Assembly (NCBI GenBank): GCA_022827095.1
Contig: JAJDTP010000016.1
Coordinates: forward strand, 141,647-205,646
Origin: Dehalococcoidia bacterium
GTDB lineage: Bacteria > Chloroflexota > Dehalococcoidia > Lucifugimonadales > UBA3495
Reading direction: 5' to 3'
DNA length: 64,000 nt
The notes beneath the pieces are model-generated. The model saw nothing but the letters and a program-made list of their open reading frames with translations, did no database searches and was not told the DNA's origin. The translations under genes and the position numbers were made by a program. Of this stretch, positions 53,841 to 63,011 are shown one piece after another; within the stretch, counting starts at the first letter, position 1, and every line of letters starts with the position of its first letter.

Positions 53841-55025
53841 TCAGGTGATTACCCCTTCCACCACCAGCGTTTCCATCTGCTTCTCGGACATGCCCAGCAG
53901 GTCGCCGTAGATCTCGCCGTTGTGCTCGCCGTACTTGGGGATTGGGCCGGCAGAGGTAGGAGTCTTGGAGAACTTGATGATGGTTGGGCCCGGCACCAGC
54001 ACCTTCTTGCCGGGCGGGTCGTGGGCGTCGGCCTCCATCATCACCTCGCGCTCCCACATGTGCTTGTCGGCCAGTACCTCGGGGATTGATTTGACCGGGC
54101 CGAAGGGGATGTCGGCGGCGACCAGCGCGTCCTCCACCTCCTGAACGGTGCGATCCTCGCACCACTCGCGCAGCAATTCCATGCGGATTTCAGCCATGTC
54201 GGTGGCGAACATGGGCGCGGCGAACTCCGGGTCCTCGGCCAGCTCGTCAAACTTCATCACCCGAAGCATACGCTCCCACATGCCGGCCCGGGCGGCGCCA
54301 GTGGTGACCCAGCCGTCCTTGCAGCGCAGGAAGGTGCCCACCCGCACGAAGTCGTTGGTGCCGGTGTCATAGCACATGGCCAGGGCAACCTCCTCCAGGG
54401 TGATGCCTCCGTCCAGCATGGCAACCTCCAGCCACTGGCCCTCGCCGGTGCGGTCGCGGTGGCGCAGCGCGCCCAGGATGCCGATGACGGCGTGCAAGGC
54501 GGCGGTGCGGTCCATCACCGGCCCGTTGCCCATGATGGGCTCGCCAAACCCTCGGCCGGTCTGGTCGCCGAACCCGCTCATGGCCTGGATGATGGGATCG
54601 AAGCACTGGCGGTCGCGGTAGGGACCATACTGGCCGAAACCGGACACCGAGGCCAGGATGATGCCGGGGTTCACCTTGCACATCTCGTCGTAGCTGAACC
54701 CCATCTTCTCCATGGTGCCGGGCCGGAAGTTCTCCAGCACCACGTCGGACACCTCCAGCAGCCGGAAGAAAAGCTCCTTGCCTTTGTCGTGGCGCATGTT
54801 CAGGGTCACGCTCTTCTTGCCCCGGTTGTACGCGGCGAACTGGACGCTCATGCCGCCGACAAAGGGGCCGGAGTTTCGCAGGTCCGCGCCCTTGCGCCAC
54901 TCCAGCTTGAGCACTTCCGCGCCCATGTCCTGCAGGATCAACCCGCCCCGTGGCGCCGCCTGCCAGCGGGCCAGTTCCAGTATCCGTACTCCGTCCAGCA
55001 CTCCCGTCGAGCCGTTCAAAACCAT
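53841..55025 (-). CDS. CaiB/BaiF-type (family III) CoA-transferase
   Basis: A 394-residue enzyme. VRILELARWQAAPRGGLILQ, LQDMGAEVLKLEWRKGADLR and SVQFAAYNRGKKSVTLNM are the N-terminal family motifs. DVVLENFRPGTMEKMGFSYD contains the usual catalytic Asp/ENF segment, and ASVSGFGQYGPYRDRQCFD follows. AGGAG precedes ATG 55025 by seven bases. It moves CoA between organic acids; the substrates are not evident. It is separate from the similar pair at 58954-61568. Confidence 0.92.
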   Translation of the reverse strand: MVLNGSTGVLDGVRILELARWQAAPRGGLILQDMGAEVLKLEWRKGADLRNSGPFVGGMSVQFAAYNRGKKSVTLNMRHDKGKELFFRLLEVSDVVLENFRPGTMEKMGFSYDEMCKVNPGIILASVSGFGQYGPYRDRQCFDPIIQAMSGFGDQTGRGFGEPIMGNGPVMDRTAALHAVIGILGALRHRDRTGEGQWLEVAMLDGGITLEEVALAMCYDTGTNDFVRVGTFLRCKDGWVTTGAARAGMWERMLRVMKFDELAEDPEFAAPMFATDMAEIRMELLREWCEDRTVQEVEDALVAADIPFGPVKSIPEVLADKHMWEREVMMEADAHDPPGKKVLVPGPTIIKFSKTPTSAGPIPKYGEHNGEIYGDLLGMSEKQMETLVVEGVIT

Positions 55026-55324
55026 CTTCAAGCTCCTGGTCTCAAGAGTTGCGGCCGGGTGCTGTTCCAAGACCCAACCGCAATGCCATTGGTTGCGATG
55101 CACGCGAGTATATCGCGATTCGTCCCGGCGCTTGCGGGATGTTCTCCCAGGCCATCTCGGAACAAGACGTAGTATCCACCGAATCGGCACGTCCAATCCA
55201 GGTCAATGGTTGGGCTACAATGCGCCGGACTTTATGACCGGGCAACGGGACCATCCAGCGTGAGTGTTATCGACGGAGCAGCAGTCGATTGCGCAGCAAT
55301 GTGGCCTCATCGGGCGGCAGTCTG

Positions 55325-56068
55325 ATGCTGATTGGCTGGGAACTGGCCCTCGGCCTGGCCGCGATGTTCTTCGGGGCCATCGTGCTGGGCACCATCAGCT
55401 TCGGGTTGGGCACCGTGGCGATGCCCTTCCTGCTGCTGATCCTGCCGCCCCAGGATGCGGTGGTGATCGTCAACGCCGTGGTCGTCCTCACCACCGGGCT
55501 GACCGTGATCCAGACGTGGCGGCACCTGAACCTGAGGGAATCCTGGCCTTTCGTGGTCGCCGGTTTGCCGCCGGTCCCCCTGGGCGTCCTGCTGCTCCAC
55601 GGGGCCGACGCGGTGGTTCTCCGGCTGACCATCGTGGTGGTCATATTGGCGCTGGGTGTGATGAGCTTGTTCCAGGTGCACCTGCCCGGGGCGCGTAGCC
55701 GATGGGCCGCGCCGATCTGCGGCTTCATAGCAACGCTGCTCGTCACGACCCTGGGTGTCGGCGCGCCGTTGGCCGGGCTCTATTCCATTGAGCAGAACTG
55801 GTCGCGGGATACCATCCGGGCGACGCTGGGCCTGTACTTTTTCCTGGCGTCTGCGCTGGCGTTGCTGCTTTTCTTCGTGACCGGCCTGATCCCGCTGACA
55901 ACGGCCCAAAACATCGGCGTGCTCAGCCTGGCGGTGCTGGCAGGATCAGGCGTGGCGGCGGTGATCGCCAACCGGATCAGTTTGCGAGCCTTCCGCTATG
56001 TGGTGGTGGCAGTTACCGTGGTCGGTAGCGTGTCGTTGCTGCTGCGGGAAGTGCTCCGAGTGGTCTAA
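55325..56068 (+). CDS. TauE/SafE-family membrane permease
   Basis: A 247-residue integral membrane protein with about eight helices. LALGLAAMFFGAIVLGTISF and VAMPFLLLILPPQDAVVIVN form the first repeat. CGFIATLLVTTLGVGAPLAG starts the second repeat, with LGLYFFLASALALLLFFVTG and YVVVAVTVVGSVSLLLREVL later. The family exports sulfite, sulfonates or other organic anions. ATG 55325 is chosen; a TTG at 55289 is possible. The substrate is not known. Confidence 0.9.
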   Translation: MLIGWELALGLAAMFFGAIVLGTISFGLGTVAMPFLLLILPPQDAVVIVNAVVVLTTGLTVIQTWRHLNLRESWPFVVAGLPPVPLGVLLLHGADAVVLRLTIVVVILALGVMSLFQVHLPGARSRWAAPICGFIATLLVTTLGVGAPLAGLYSIEQNWSRDTIRATLGLYFFLASALALLLFFVTGLIPLTTAQNIGVLSLAVLAGSGVAAVIANRISLRAFRYVVVAVTVVGSVSLLLREVLRVV

Positions 56069-56175
56069 GGTCTGCGGACAAATCGTATAGCGTTGCAGAA
56101 CGCACGGCAGTCGCCGCATTGAAAGCACCATTGATGGATTGTTTATCCATCCCACGGCTAGGTTCTGTTGACATT

Positions 56176-56544
56176 TCACCGGAGCCAGATGAGGGTTCCT
56201 ACGAAGTGGAGGAAGACCAGGTATCTGGTGTCCAGTTTCTCAAACCGGGAGAAAATCCGGCGAAACTGCTTCATCTTGTTGATGAAACACTCCACCAGAT
56301 GCCGTTCCCGGTATAAATGGGCATCATATTCGTGCGGTTCCTTCCGGTTGGAGCGGGGTGGAATTACTGGGATCATCCCCCGCTCCAGAATTGATTGACG
56401 GAACGCTTGGGCATCATACCCTTTGTCCGCGATCACATACTCGCTTTCGTAACCGGCGATTAGCTCATGGGCCTGGGTAATGTCATGGGCTTGTCCTCCG
56501 GTCAGCAGGAATTGCAAAGGGTTGCCCAGCGCGTCCACGCTCAC
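56176..56544 (-). CDS. IS5-family transposase, downstream frame
   Basis: The frame reads VSVDALGNPLQFLLTGGQAH, with the second catalytic Asp in EYVIADKGYDAQAFRQSI. The Glu region is LYRERHLVECFINKMKQFRR, and RFEKLDTRYLVFLHFVG follows. It is the C-terminal half of the DDE transposase, expressed as a fusion with the upstream frame. Confidence 0.88.
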   Translation of the reverse strand: MSVDALGNPLQFLLTGGQAHDITQAHELIAGYESEYVIADKGYDAQAFRQSILERGMIPVIPPRSNRKEPHEYDAHLYRERHLVECFINKMKQFRRIFSRFEKLDTRYLVFLHFVGTLIWLR

Positions 56545-56936
56545 GTGGACCTTGGTGCTGAAACCGCCTCGGCTCCGGCCCAGGGCCTGGGCTTCCTGCC
56601 CCCTTTGCCTGGTGGCGCTCCGGCGGCGCAGGGGTGGGCCCGTACCACCGTGCTGTCAATGATAAGATGCTCCAAGTCCGGGTCCCCAGCAAAGCGATGA
56701 TGCATCTGCTCCCAGATGCCTTGATCTGCCCAGCGGGAAAACCGTTTGTACACGCTGTTCCAGTTCCCGAACTCGGCTGGCAGGAGACGCCACTGGGCGC
56801 CGGAACGGGTAATCCACAGCACCGCCTCAATGAAACGCTGGCATTCCGCTTCCTGACCAACGTAGAGACCAGGGCAACCCCGCAGGAACTCGAGAATTTG
56901 ACCCCACTGCTCCGATGATAGTTTGACGCTGCTCAT
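56541..56936 (-). CDS. IS5-family transposase, upstream frame
   Basis: A 131-residue frame starting MSSVKLSSEQWGQILEFL. FIEAVLWITRSGAQWRLLPA and FGNWNSVYKRFSRWADQGIW are the IS5 N-terminal domain. LEHLIIDSTVVRAHPCAAGA holds the first catalytic Asp. Near AAAGGGGGC the frame must move by -1 to reach QEAQALGRSRGGFSTKVHV, the normal continuation. This is the usual IS427 arrangement, so the gene may be intact through programmed frameshifting. Confidence 0.88.
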   Translation of the reverse strand: MSSVKLSSEQWGQILEFLRGCPGLYVGQEAECQRFIEAVLWITRSGAQWRLLPAEFGNWNSVYKRFSRWADQGIWEQMHHRFAGDPDLEHLIIDSTVVRAHPCAAGAPPGKGGRKPRPWAGAEAVSAPRST

Positions 56937-56979
56937 ACGGGCATTATATTCAAATGTCAACAGGCCCTAATACACCCCA

Positions 56980-57118
56980 GGGCGTGTTGACAAATTTGGT
57001 TTCAGCTCAAGTTGATGACACAGATGTGGGGTTTTCGCCGGTTTCAGCAGGTCGGATTGGTATAATGCCCACAAACGAAGCCTACAGAATCAGTGCAGTT
57101 CGGAATACCAACACGCCC
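56980..57118. repeat. MITE of 139 bp with IS-like ends
   Basis: GGGCGTGTTG at 56980-56989 and CAACACGCCC at 57109-57118 are perfect 10-base ends, with TA after the right end. They resemble the ends GGGCGTGTTCACACTAT of the IS at 62538-63398. It has no reading frame, so it is probably a non-autonomous derivative. It lies 13 bases from another IS. Confidence 0.7.
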
Positions 57119-57196
57119 TAACGGGATGGGGCCGGACATAGCCGCACCACGCTGAAATATGAACGTCAACCGCCAGCCCGACGGGAAGGAATGACG

Positions 57197-57811
57197 ATGA
57201 CCACAATCAAAGCTCAATTCGGCGACATGGCGCAGTCGATGCACGATTGTATGTCCATTGCCAAATATCTGGACTTGAACCCTACCACACCTGTGCCAGT
57301 AGGCACCCCTGAGAGCGATTTTGACGACGCGCGGGCGCGATACAGGTTGTCCAAGAAACACGTGGTGCACATGCTGAATGCCACGGCGTTCGAGATCGCG
57401 ATCAAACTGCTGTACAAGATGGACACCGGCGGTGACCACCCTCATAACCACAACATCCACCGAATGTACCGCGACCTCAGCGATACGAGCAAGTCACAGG
57501 TGGCCAAAATCTACAAGCAATCAGTGTCGGAACTGGCAGCGATTGAAGGTGACGGCAATGACGGCCATCTGACGCTTGGAGAGTTGGTTCAATTCCAATC
57601 CCTTGATGAAGCACTGAAATCCAACGAGGATGTGATGAAGAACTTCAAGTACGATGGCGCATACAAGGGCAAGAGTAGCGCGATGGGGAGCGCTATTTGG
57701 AATGGTGAAACATTGTGGGCCTTTCCTCCAATGCCGAGTTCCACTTTCTTCCCTGAACGGCTGTGCAACTACGTCCTGCACAGAATGGAGATCGGCACCG
57801 CCGCTAACTGA
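57197..57811 (+). CDS. Unknown 204-residue protein, possibly HEPN-like
   Basis: It starts at ATG 57197 behind GGAAGGA and begins MTTIKAQFGDMAQSMHDCMS. HVVHMLNATAFEIAIKLLYK and HPHNHNIHRMYRDLSDTSKS resemble helices 2 and 3 of HEPN proteins (a nucleotide- or RNA-binding helical bundle). No R-x4-6-H catalytic pair is clear. The end is hydrophobic-aromatic (LWAFPPMPSSTFFPERLCNY). It stands alone between a MITE and the hydratase gene, a setting that would fit a defence or mobile gene, but this is only inferred. Confidence 0.5.
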   Translation: MTTIKAQFGDMAQSMHDCMSIAKYLDLNPTTPVPVGTPESDFDDARARYRLSKKHVVHMLNATAFEIAIKLLYKMDTGGDHPHNHNIHRMYRDLSDTSKSQVAKIYKQSVSELAAIEGDGNDGHLTLGELVQFQSLDEALKSNEDVMKNFKYDGAYKGKSSAMGSAIWNGETLWAFPPMPSSTFFPERLCNYVLHRMEIGTAAN

Positions 57812-57883
57812 CGACTCAGTACACGAACCCCGTTTGGCTAGAATTCGCGCGACCATACAGTCAAGCCAACAAGGAGCAGCCAC

Positions 57884-58954
57884 ATGCCCGGCAGCCTGAT
57901 CACCGATGAAGTCAGAGCGCTGATCGGCACGGAATCGGAGCCCGAACGCAACCGGTTTCCCATCAGCGCGGAGATGGCCTACGACGTGGCCGACGCCATC
58001 GAGGACTACAACCCGCTGTACGTCGACCCCGATTACGCCGAGCGCAGTCGTTTCGGCAGCCTATTGTGCCCGCCGCTGGCCGCGTGGAAGGACATCGCGC
58101 CGCCCATCGGATACTTCGGCGCCGGCCAGGAGTGGCACTCCGAGGTTCCGATGCCCTTCAACAGCTACGGACTCAACGGCGGCAGCGACTGGCAGTTCCT
58201 CGCTCCGGTGCGCGTCGGCACGTGGATCACCCGCCGGTTCCGCATGCTGGACATCTTCGAGAAGCAAGGCCGCTCCGGCGCGCTGGTCTTCATCGTGCGC
58301 GAGGAGATCCAGACCGACCAGCATGATACCGAGATCAGCCGCGCCCGTCGCGTCAGCATCCATCGCGCCCTGCCGGCCGGTGAGCAGCCCACCGACGTGG
58401 CCCAGGTCGCCAGCGACCTCTCCACCGTGGCCGTCGCTCCCCCCAATCCCGAGGTGATCCTGCCCAAGCCGCAGCCAACCGCTGGCGAGCAACGGCACTT
58501 CGAAGACGTATCCGTGGGCGACAGCCTCCCGCGGGTGGTCAAAGGCCCTATGACCACGACGCACCTGATCCGCTGGGCGGCCGCCAACGGCAACTACGCC
58601 CGCATCCACTGGGACCTGCCCTTCGCGCAGCTGACCCAGGGCCTGCCCAACGTGGTGGTGAACGGCTCGCTCAAGAACCAGTACCTGGGCCAGTTGCTCC
58701 TGGACTTCGCCGGCGACGAGGGCTGGTTCCAGCGGTTCTACGTCGAGCACCGGGGCATGGACTTCCCGGGCGACACGCTGACTGCCGCCGGCATCATCAC
58801 CGGCAAGCGCGAGGAGAACGGCTATGGGCTGGTGGACTGCGCCGTAAACCTGCAGAACGACCGCGGCAATCAGACCGCCTCGGGCACCGCAACCGTCGTC
58901 CTGCCCAGGCGCGGGCAGTCGCTGCCGGTGGAATGGGAAGGAGAGCCGTGGTAA
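57884..58954 (+). CDS. Double MaoC-like (FAS1-type) acyl-CoA hydratase
   Basis: A 356-residue protein with two hotdog domains. The N-terminal one (about 20-170) reads MAYDVADAIEDYNPLYVDPD, then PPLAAWKDIAPPIGYFGAGQ. The C-terminal one (about 215-340) reads FEDVSVGDSLPRVVKGPMTT and WAAANGNYARIHWDLPFAQL. The ligation of hydratase to CoA-transferase genes suggests that it hydrates an enoyl-CoA made by the neighbouring transferases, as mesaconyl-C4-CoA hydratases do. TAATG couples it to the next gene. Confidence 0.85.
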   Translation: MPGSLITDEVRALIGTESEPERNRFPISAEMAYDVADAIEDYNPLYVDPDYAERSRFGSLLCPPLAAWKDIAPPIGYFGAGQEWHSEVPMPFNSYGLNGGSDWQFLAPVRVGTWITRRFRMLDIFEKQGRSGALVFIVREEIQTDQHDTEISRARRVSIHRALPAGEQPTDVAQVASDLSTVAVAPPNPEVILPKPQPTAGEQRHFEDVSVGDSLPRVVKGPMTTTHLIRWAAANGNYARIHWDLPFAQLTQGLPNVVVNGSLKNQYLGQLLLDFAGDEGWFQRFYVEHRGMDFPGDTLTAAGIITGKREENGYGLVDCAVNLQNDRGNQTASGTATVVLPRRGQSLPVEWEGEPW

Positions 58955-60174
58955 TGGCCGGCGTTCCCTTTGGATTGCCCCTGGACGGCGTGCGCGTGCT
59001 GGAGCTGGGTGGGTACGTGTCGGCTCCGTACTGCGCCCGGTTGCTGGCCGACTACGGCGCGGACGTCATCAAGATCGAGCCGCCCGGGGCCGGCGACGAG
59101 GCCCGGCGGATGGGTCCCTTCGCCGGTGACGATCCGCATCCCGAAAAGAGCATCCCGTTCCTCTACCTCAACACCAACAAACGCGGCATTACGCTGGACG
59201 TGGCAACGGTCTCCGGCGCCGGCTTGCTCGACCGCCTTCTCCAATCGACCGACGTGCTGGTGGAAAACTACCCGCCCGATGCCCGGCCATCCTGCCTGGA
59301 CCCCGAAGCGCTGGGCGAGCGGTATCCCCACCTGATCGTCACGTCCATCACGCCCTTCGGGCAAACCGGCCCCTACCGTGATTTCGCCGCCACCGACATC
59401 GTGACCACCGCCATCAGCGGCCTGATGTACCACTCGGGCGACTCCGACCAGGAACCGCTGCGCAACGCTCTGAACCAGTCTTTTTACGTGGCCGGCATCA
59501 ACGCGACGGTGGCCACGTCAGCCGCCCTGTTCCAGCGCATGTTCACCGGCCGGGGCCAGGCCGTCGACGTTTGCACAGTCGAATGCCTCGCGTCGCATCT
59601 CGTCCAGGCGCTGCCTTACTACAACTACATGGGCGCCATCAAGGGCCGCCGCCCTGTGCGCGGCTCCGGCTTCGAGGAGCTGATGCCCGCCCGCGACGGC
59701 TACGTGATTCCCTCGGTGCAGGGTTCGCAGCCGTGGTCAACCGTGGCCGAGCTCATCGGCGTGCCCGAGCTGCAGGACGACCGGTTCGCCTCTGGTTCCG
59801 GCCGGATCGAGTTCGGCGAGGAGATCCACGACCTGCTGCTGCAAGGGCTGGCCCAATGGGACCGCAAGGCGCTGCACCAGGCCTCCGGAGAGCGCCGCCT
59901 GGTCTTCGGCATGGCCCAGGACGCCGGCGACCTGCACGAGTGCCCGCACCTGCACGAGCGGGAGTTCTTCCGCACCGTGTCCCATCCCGTGGCCGGGGAC
60001 GCCGACTATCCGGGCATGGGGCCGCGACTGTCGGGTCCGGACTCTTTACCAATCGAATACCAGGTGCGGCGTCACGCGCCGCTGCTGGGTCAGCACAACT
60101 CGGAAATATATGGCGATGAGCTGGGATGCGCCTCCGCCGAATTGGCCCAGCTCCGCGCATTGGGGGCGATATGA
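58954..60174 (+). CDS. CaiB/BaiF-type (family III) CoA-transferase
   Basis: A 406-residue enzyme starting at ATG 58954, which overlaps the hydratase stop. LDGVRVLELGGYVSAPYCAR and GADVIKIEPPGAGDEARRMG are standard N-terminal motifs. DVLVENYPPDARPSCLDPEA carries the ENYPP variant of the active-site segment. ITPFGQTGPYRDFAATDIVT follows. It is one of two paralogues in tandem; the pair may form a heteromer or act on two acids in one route. Confidence 0.92.
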   Translation: MAGVPFGLPLDGVRVLELGGYVSAPYCARLLADYGADVIKIEPPGAGDEARRMGPFAGDDPHPEKSIPFLYLNTNKRGITLDVATVSGAGLLDRLLQSTDVLVENYPPDARPSCLDPEALGERYPHLIVTSITPFGQTGPYRDFAATDIVTTAISGLMYHSGDSDQEPLRNALNQSFYVAGINATVATSAALFQRMFTGRGQAVDVCTVECLASHLVQALPYYNYMGAIKGRRPVRGSGFEELMPARDGYVIPSVQGSQPWSTVAELIGVPELQDDRFASGSGRIEFGEEIHDLLLQGLAQWDRKALHQASGERRLVFGMAQDAGDLHECPHLHEREFFRTVSHPVAGDADYPGMGPRLSGPDSLPIEYQVRRHAPLLGQHNSEIYGDELGCASAELAQLRALGAI

Positions 60175-61568
60175 CGATGCCGGAACCCTCTCTGCCGCTC
60201 GACGGCATCCGCGTGGTCGACCTCAGCCGGGTCTTCGCCATGCCCTACTGCGGCGCCTACCTGGCCGACCTGGGCGCAGAGGTCATCAAGGTCGATACCC
60301 ACCACAACCAGTTCGTGGACACCACCCGCACTCTCAACGGCCCCTATCCCGACAACGACCCGGGCGAACTCTACTGGGAGCGCGGCGGCACCTTCCAGAC
60401 GCTGAACCACGGCAAGATCAGCGTGACCCTCGACCTGCGTTCCGACGACGCGCTGGAGGTGCTGCGCGAACTGGTATCCATCTCCGACGTGGTGCTGGAG
60501 AACTTCACGCCGCGAGTGATGCGCCGGTTCGGGCTGGACTACCCCAACCTGAAAGCGGTGCGTCCTGACCTGATCATGGTATCCAACACCGGCTACGGCC
60601 ACTCCGGCCCGTGGACCAACTTCGGCGCCATGGCTACCGCGCTGGAACCCACCCACGGCACCGGGGCGTTCATGGGCTACCTGGACGCGGACGCTGACGG
60701 GCGCACCTCGCCGGGAACCGTGCCCAACAAGATCGCCAACTCCTACACCGACTTCCTCGCCAGTTGGACCGCGCAGCTGGCGGTGCTGGTCAGCCTGATC
60801 CACCGGGCGAAGACGGGTCGGGGCATGTGGATCGATCTCGCCATGTACCAGGTAGGCGCGTCCTTCCTGGGCGAGGGCATCCTCGACTACGCTTTCAATG
60901 GCCGCCGCGCGCGACGCCTGGGCAACCGCCACGAGTCGATGTCGCCCCACGGCTGCTACCCGTGCCAGGGCAACGACCAGTGGGCCGTGATCGCCGTGCG
61001 CGACGACTCCGACTGGCGGGCCTTCTGCGACGTCATCGGAACGCCCGAATTGGCTGCCGACCCTCGCTTCGCCGACCCGGTCACGCGCTACGGCAACCAG
61101 GATGCGCTGGACGAAATCATCTCAGGATGGACGTCCTCGCGCACCAAGTACGAGGTCATGACCATCCTGCAGAATGCCGGCGTCCCCGCCGGCCCGGTGC
61201 TCGATGGACGCGACATGCTCGGCGATCCGCACTTCCGCGACCGGGGCTATTTCGAGCCCGTGGAGCATCACCCGAAGACGGGTCTGGGTCGCCGGGAATA
61301 CCTGACCCGTGGCTGGCGCATGTCCGGCAACGACGTCCGCATCCGCAAGGCGGCTCCCATGCTCGGCGAGGACAACGAGTACGTCCTGTCCAACCTGCTG
61401 GGCCTCGCCGCCACGCACATCGCCGACCTGGAATCAACCGAGGCTATCGGCCAGACCCTGGCCGGAGCGCGCATCCCCGCCTCGGTTCCCCTGGACCGCC
61501 AGGTGGAGCTGGGCTGGACGGTGGATTACGACGCTGATTACCCGAGCCGGCCGCCTGTTTCTTCCTGA
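60171..61568 (+). CDS. CaiB/BaiF-type (family III) CoA-transferase
   Basis: A 465-residue paralogue that overlaps the preceding gene by four bases (ATGA). LDGIRVVDLSRVFAMPYCGA and GAEVIKVDTHHNQFVDTTRT open it. DVVLENFTPRVMRRFGLDYP and VSNTGYGHSGPWTNFGAMA are active-site motifs. VPAGPVLDGRDMLGDPHFRD is in the C-terminal domain. It is longer than usual by about 60 residues, mainly at the end (ADLESTEAIGQTLAGARIPA). Confidence 0.92.
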   Translation: MTMPEPSLPLDGIRVVDLSRVFAMPYCGAYLADLGAEVIKVDTHHNQFVDTTRTLNGPYPDNDPGELYWERGGTFQTLNHGKISVTLDLRSDDALEVLRELVSISDVVLENFTPRVMRRFGLDYPNLKAVRPDLIMVSNTGYGHSGPWTNFGAMATALEPTHGTGAFMGYLDADADGRTSPGTVPNKIANSYTDFLASWTAQLAVLVSLIHRAKTGRGMWIDLAMYQVGASFLGEGILDYAFNGRRARRLGNRHESMSPHGCYPCQGNDQWAVIAVRDDSDWRAFCDVIGTPELAADPRFADPVTRYGNQDALDEIISGWTSSRTKYEVMTILQNAGVPAGPVLDGRDMLGDPHFRDRGYFEPVEHHPKTGLGRREYLTRGWRMSGNDVRIRKAAPMLGEDNEYVLSNLLGLAATHIADLESTEAIGQTLAGARIPASVPLDRQVELGWTVDYDADYPSRPPVSS

Positions 61569-62579
61569 GATGTGGAATACATGAGTGCCGCGAGAGTCAT
61601 CACAGCCACTGTAGTGGCGATGATCGGATTAACTGTTGCGTGAACGTTTTTCGGCGCGACGCCGCCAGAATGCATACAAGCTGCTGAAGATGCAGGGTTG
61701 CCAGACTCAACAATTGACCAACTTAGCAGCCCTGAAGGACCCAACGCAGTTGAAAAGGCCGCGTTGCAAAAGTCGCTGGTCAGTGCCGGTGTGGACGATG
61801 TTTGCGACGTAGGGTCGGAAGATGGAGCCAACCACCAGCAACCACCCGGAGGTTCCGAGCCAGATTCACAGCGACCTGCACCAACCCTACAGACGAAACG
61901 CTCGACACCGCCCCGACAGCGAAACGCGGACAGCTCTTCAATTCCACCTATTGACCGACCTTACGCCCAATGCCTAGACGAAGTATATCTACGGGCTGCT
62001 GATGACTACGGTACCTATTATTGGTTTTCGGTAGTCGTGTGGTACTGCCAGCACTTGGAACCGTCGCCTGTGGTAACCTCAAACCCGATGCGATGTAACC
62101 TTGACCAGATTACAACAACGAAGCTTCAATACCCTGAATGGGCAGATCTCCTGCACATGTGGCATGCCACGACAGCGTGCAACCCTTTGCCCACGGCAGA
62201 CGCAGTTTATATCAGCAGCAACTCCGGTATCGTGCCGACACCCTATGGTGCGTGCTTGGATAACGCGTTTCTGATGTACAGAAATAAGCTGCGTAACGAT
62301 GAATTAACGACCGGAGCCAGTGCCTGATTGTGCCGTGATCACCTACCGGAGCCGCCGAACACGCACCTGCAACGGTGCGACCTAAATCAGGTCGCCAACA
62401 CCCAAGAACTGTTTACTGAGTGGCCGGCAGAGTTACACAACTGGCACGCCATCATGCAGTGCTTGCCTGCACGGCAACCGGGAGCCCAATTGGAGCGAGA
62501 TGCTTATTCGACCTGCCTGGAGGACGTATATTGGCTAGGGCCTGTTCACACTATGTAGCGCGGTATTATAATGCGGTGC

Positions 62580-63011
62580 ATGGAAATTACGGAAGAACAG
62601 TACCAGCGGATCGCACGGCACTTTCCCGTGCAGCGAGGCAACGTCAGCATTCCCAACTTGCAGGTGTTGAACGCGATCCTCTACGTCAATGAGCACGGTT
62701 GCAAATGGCGGGGTTTGCCCCCATCTTTTGGTGACTGGCACACCATCTATACTCGGATGAACCGCTGGTCCAAAAAGGGCGTGCTGGATCGGGTTTTCGC
62801 CGCCTTGCAGGAGGAGGGAATTGTCTGGGTGAGTGTGGAGGTGATGGCCTTGGACAGCACCAGCGTGAAGAGCCTGCCCCGTACCGGATACGGGGTGCAT
62901 CCGGACGGCGCTGGGGCGCTCAAAAAAGCGGGTTGCAAGCCATTGGCAAGTCCCGGGGCGGCTGGAACACCAAAATTCATCTGGTTGCCGCAGATGAGCG
63001 AAATGCGGTGA
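62580..63011 (+). CDS. IS5-family transposase, upstream frame
   Basis: The frame starts MEITEEQYQRIARHFPVQRG. LNAILYVNEHGCKWRGLPPS and FGDWHTIYTRMNRWSKKGVL are the N-terminal domain. VMALDSTSVK holds the first catalytic Asp. An eight-residue insertion (SLPRTGYG) separates DSTSVK from VHPDG. At 62922-62927 a run of six A (codons AAA AAA) allows a -1 shift into GLQAIGKSRGGWNTKIHLV, the expected continuation. The remainder of this frame after the shift site is non-functional. Confidence 0.88.
   Translation: MEITEEQYQRIARHFPVQRGNVSIPNLQVLNAILYVNEHGCKWRGLPPSFGDWHTIYTRMNRWSKKGVLDRVFAALQEEGIVWVSVEVMALDSTSVKSLPRTGYGVHPDGAGALKKAGCKPLASPGAAGTPKFIWLPQMSEMR

Larger units (their letters stand above)
56161..56967. 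mobile_element. IS5-family insertion sequence (IS427-like), 807 bp
   Basis: The terminal inverted repeats are GGTTCTGTTGACATTT at 56161 and GGGCCTGTTGACATTTGAA read inward from 56967. TA flanks both ends (56159-56160 and 56968-56969), fitting a TA target duplication. Inside are two overlapping transposase frames on the minus strand. A lone copy of the right end occurs at 63494-63534. Confidence 0.88.
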
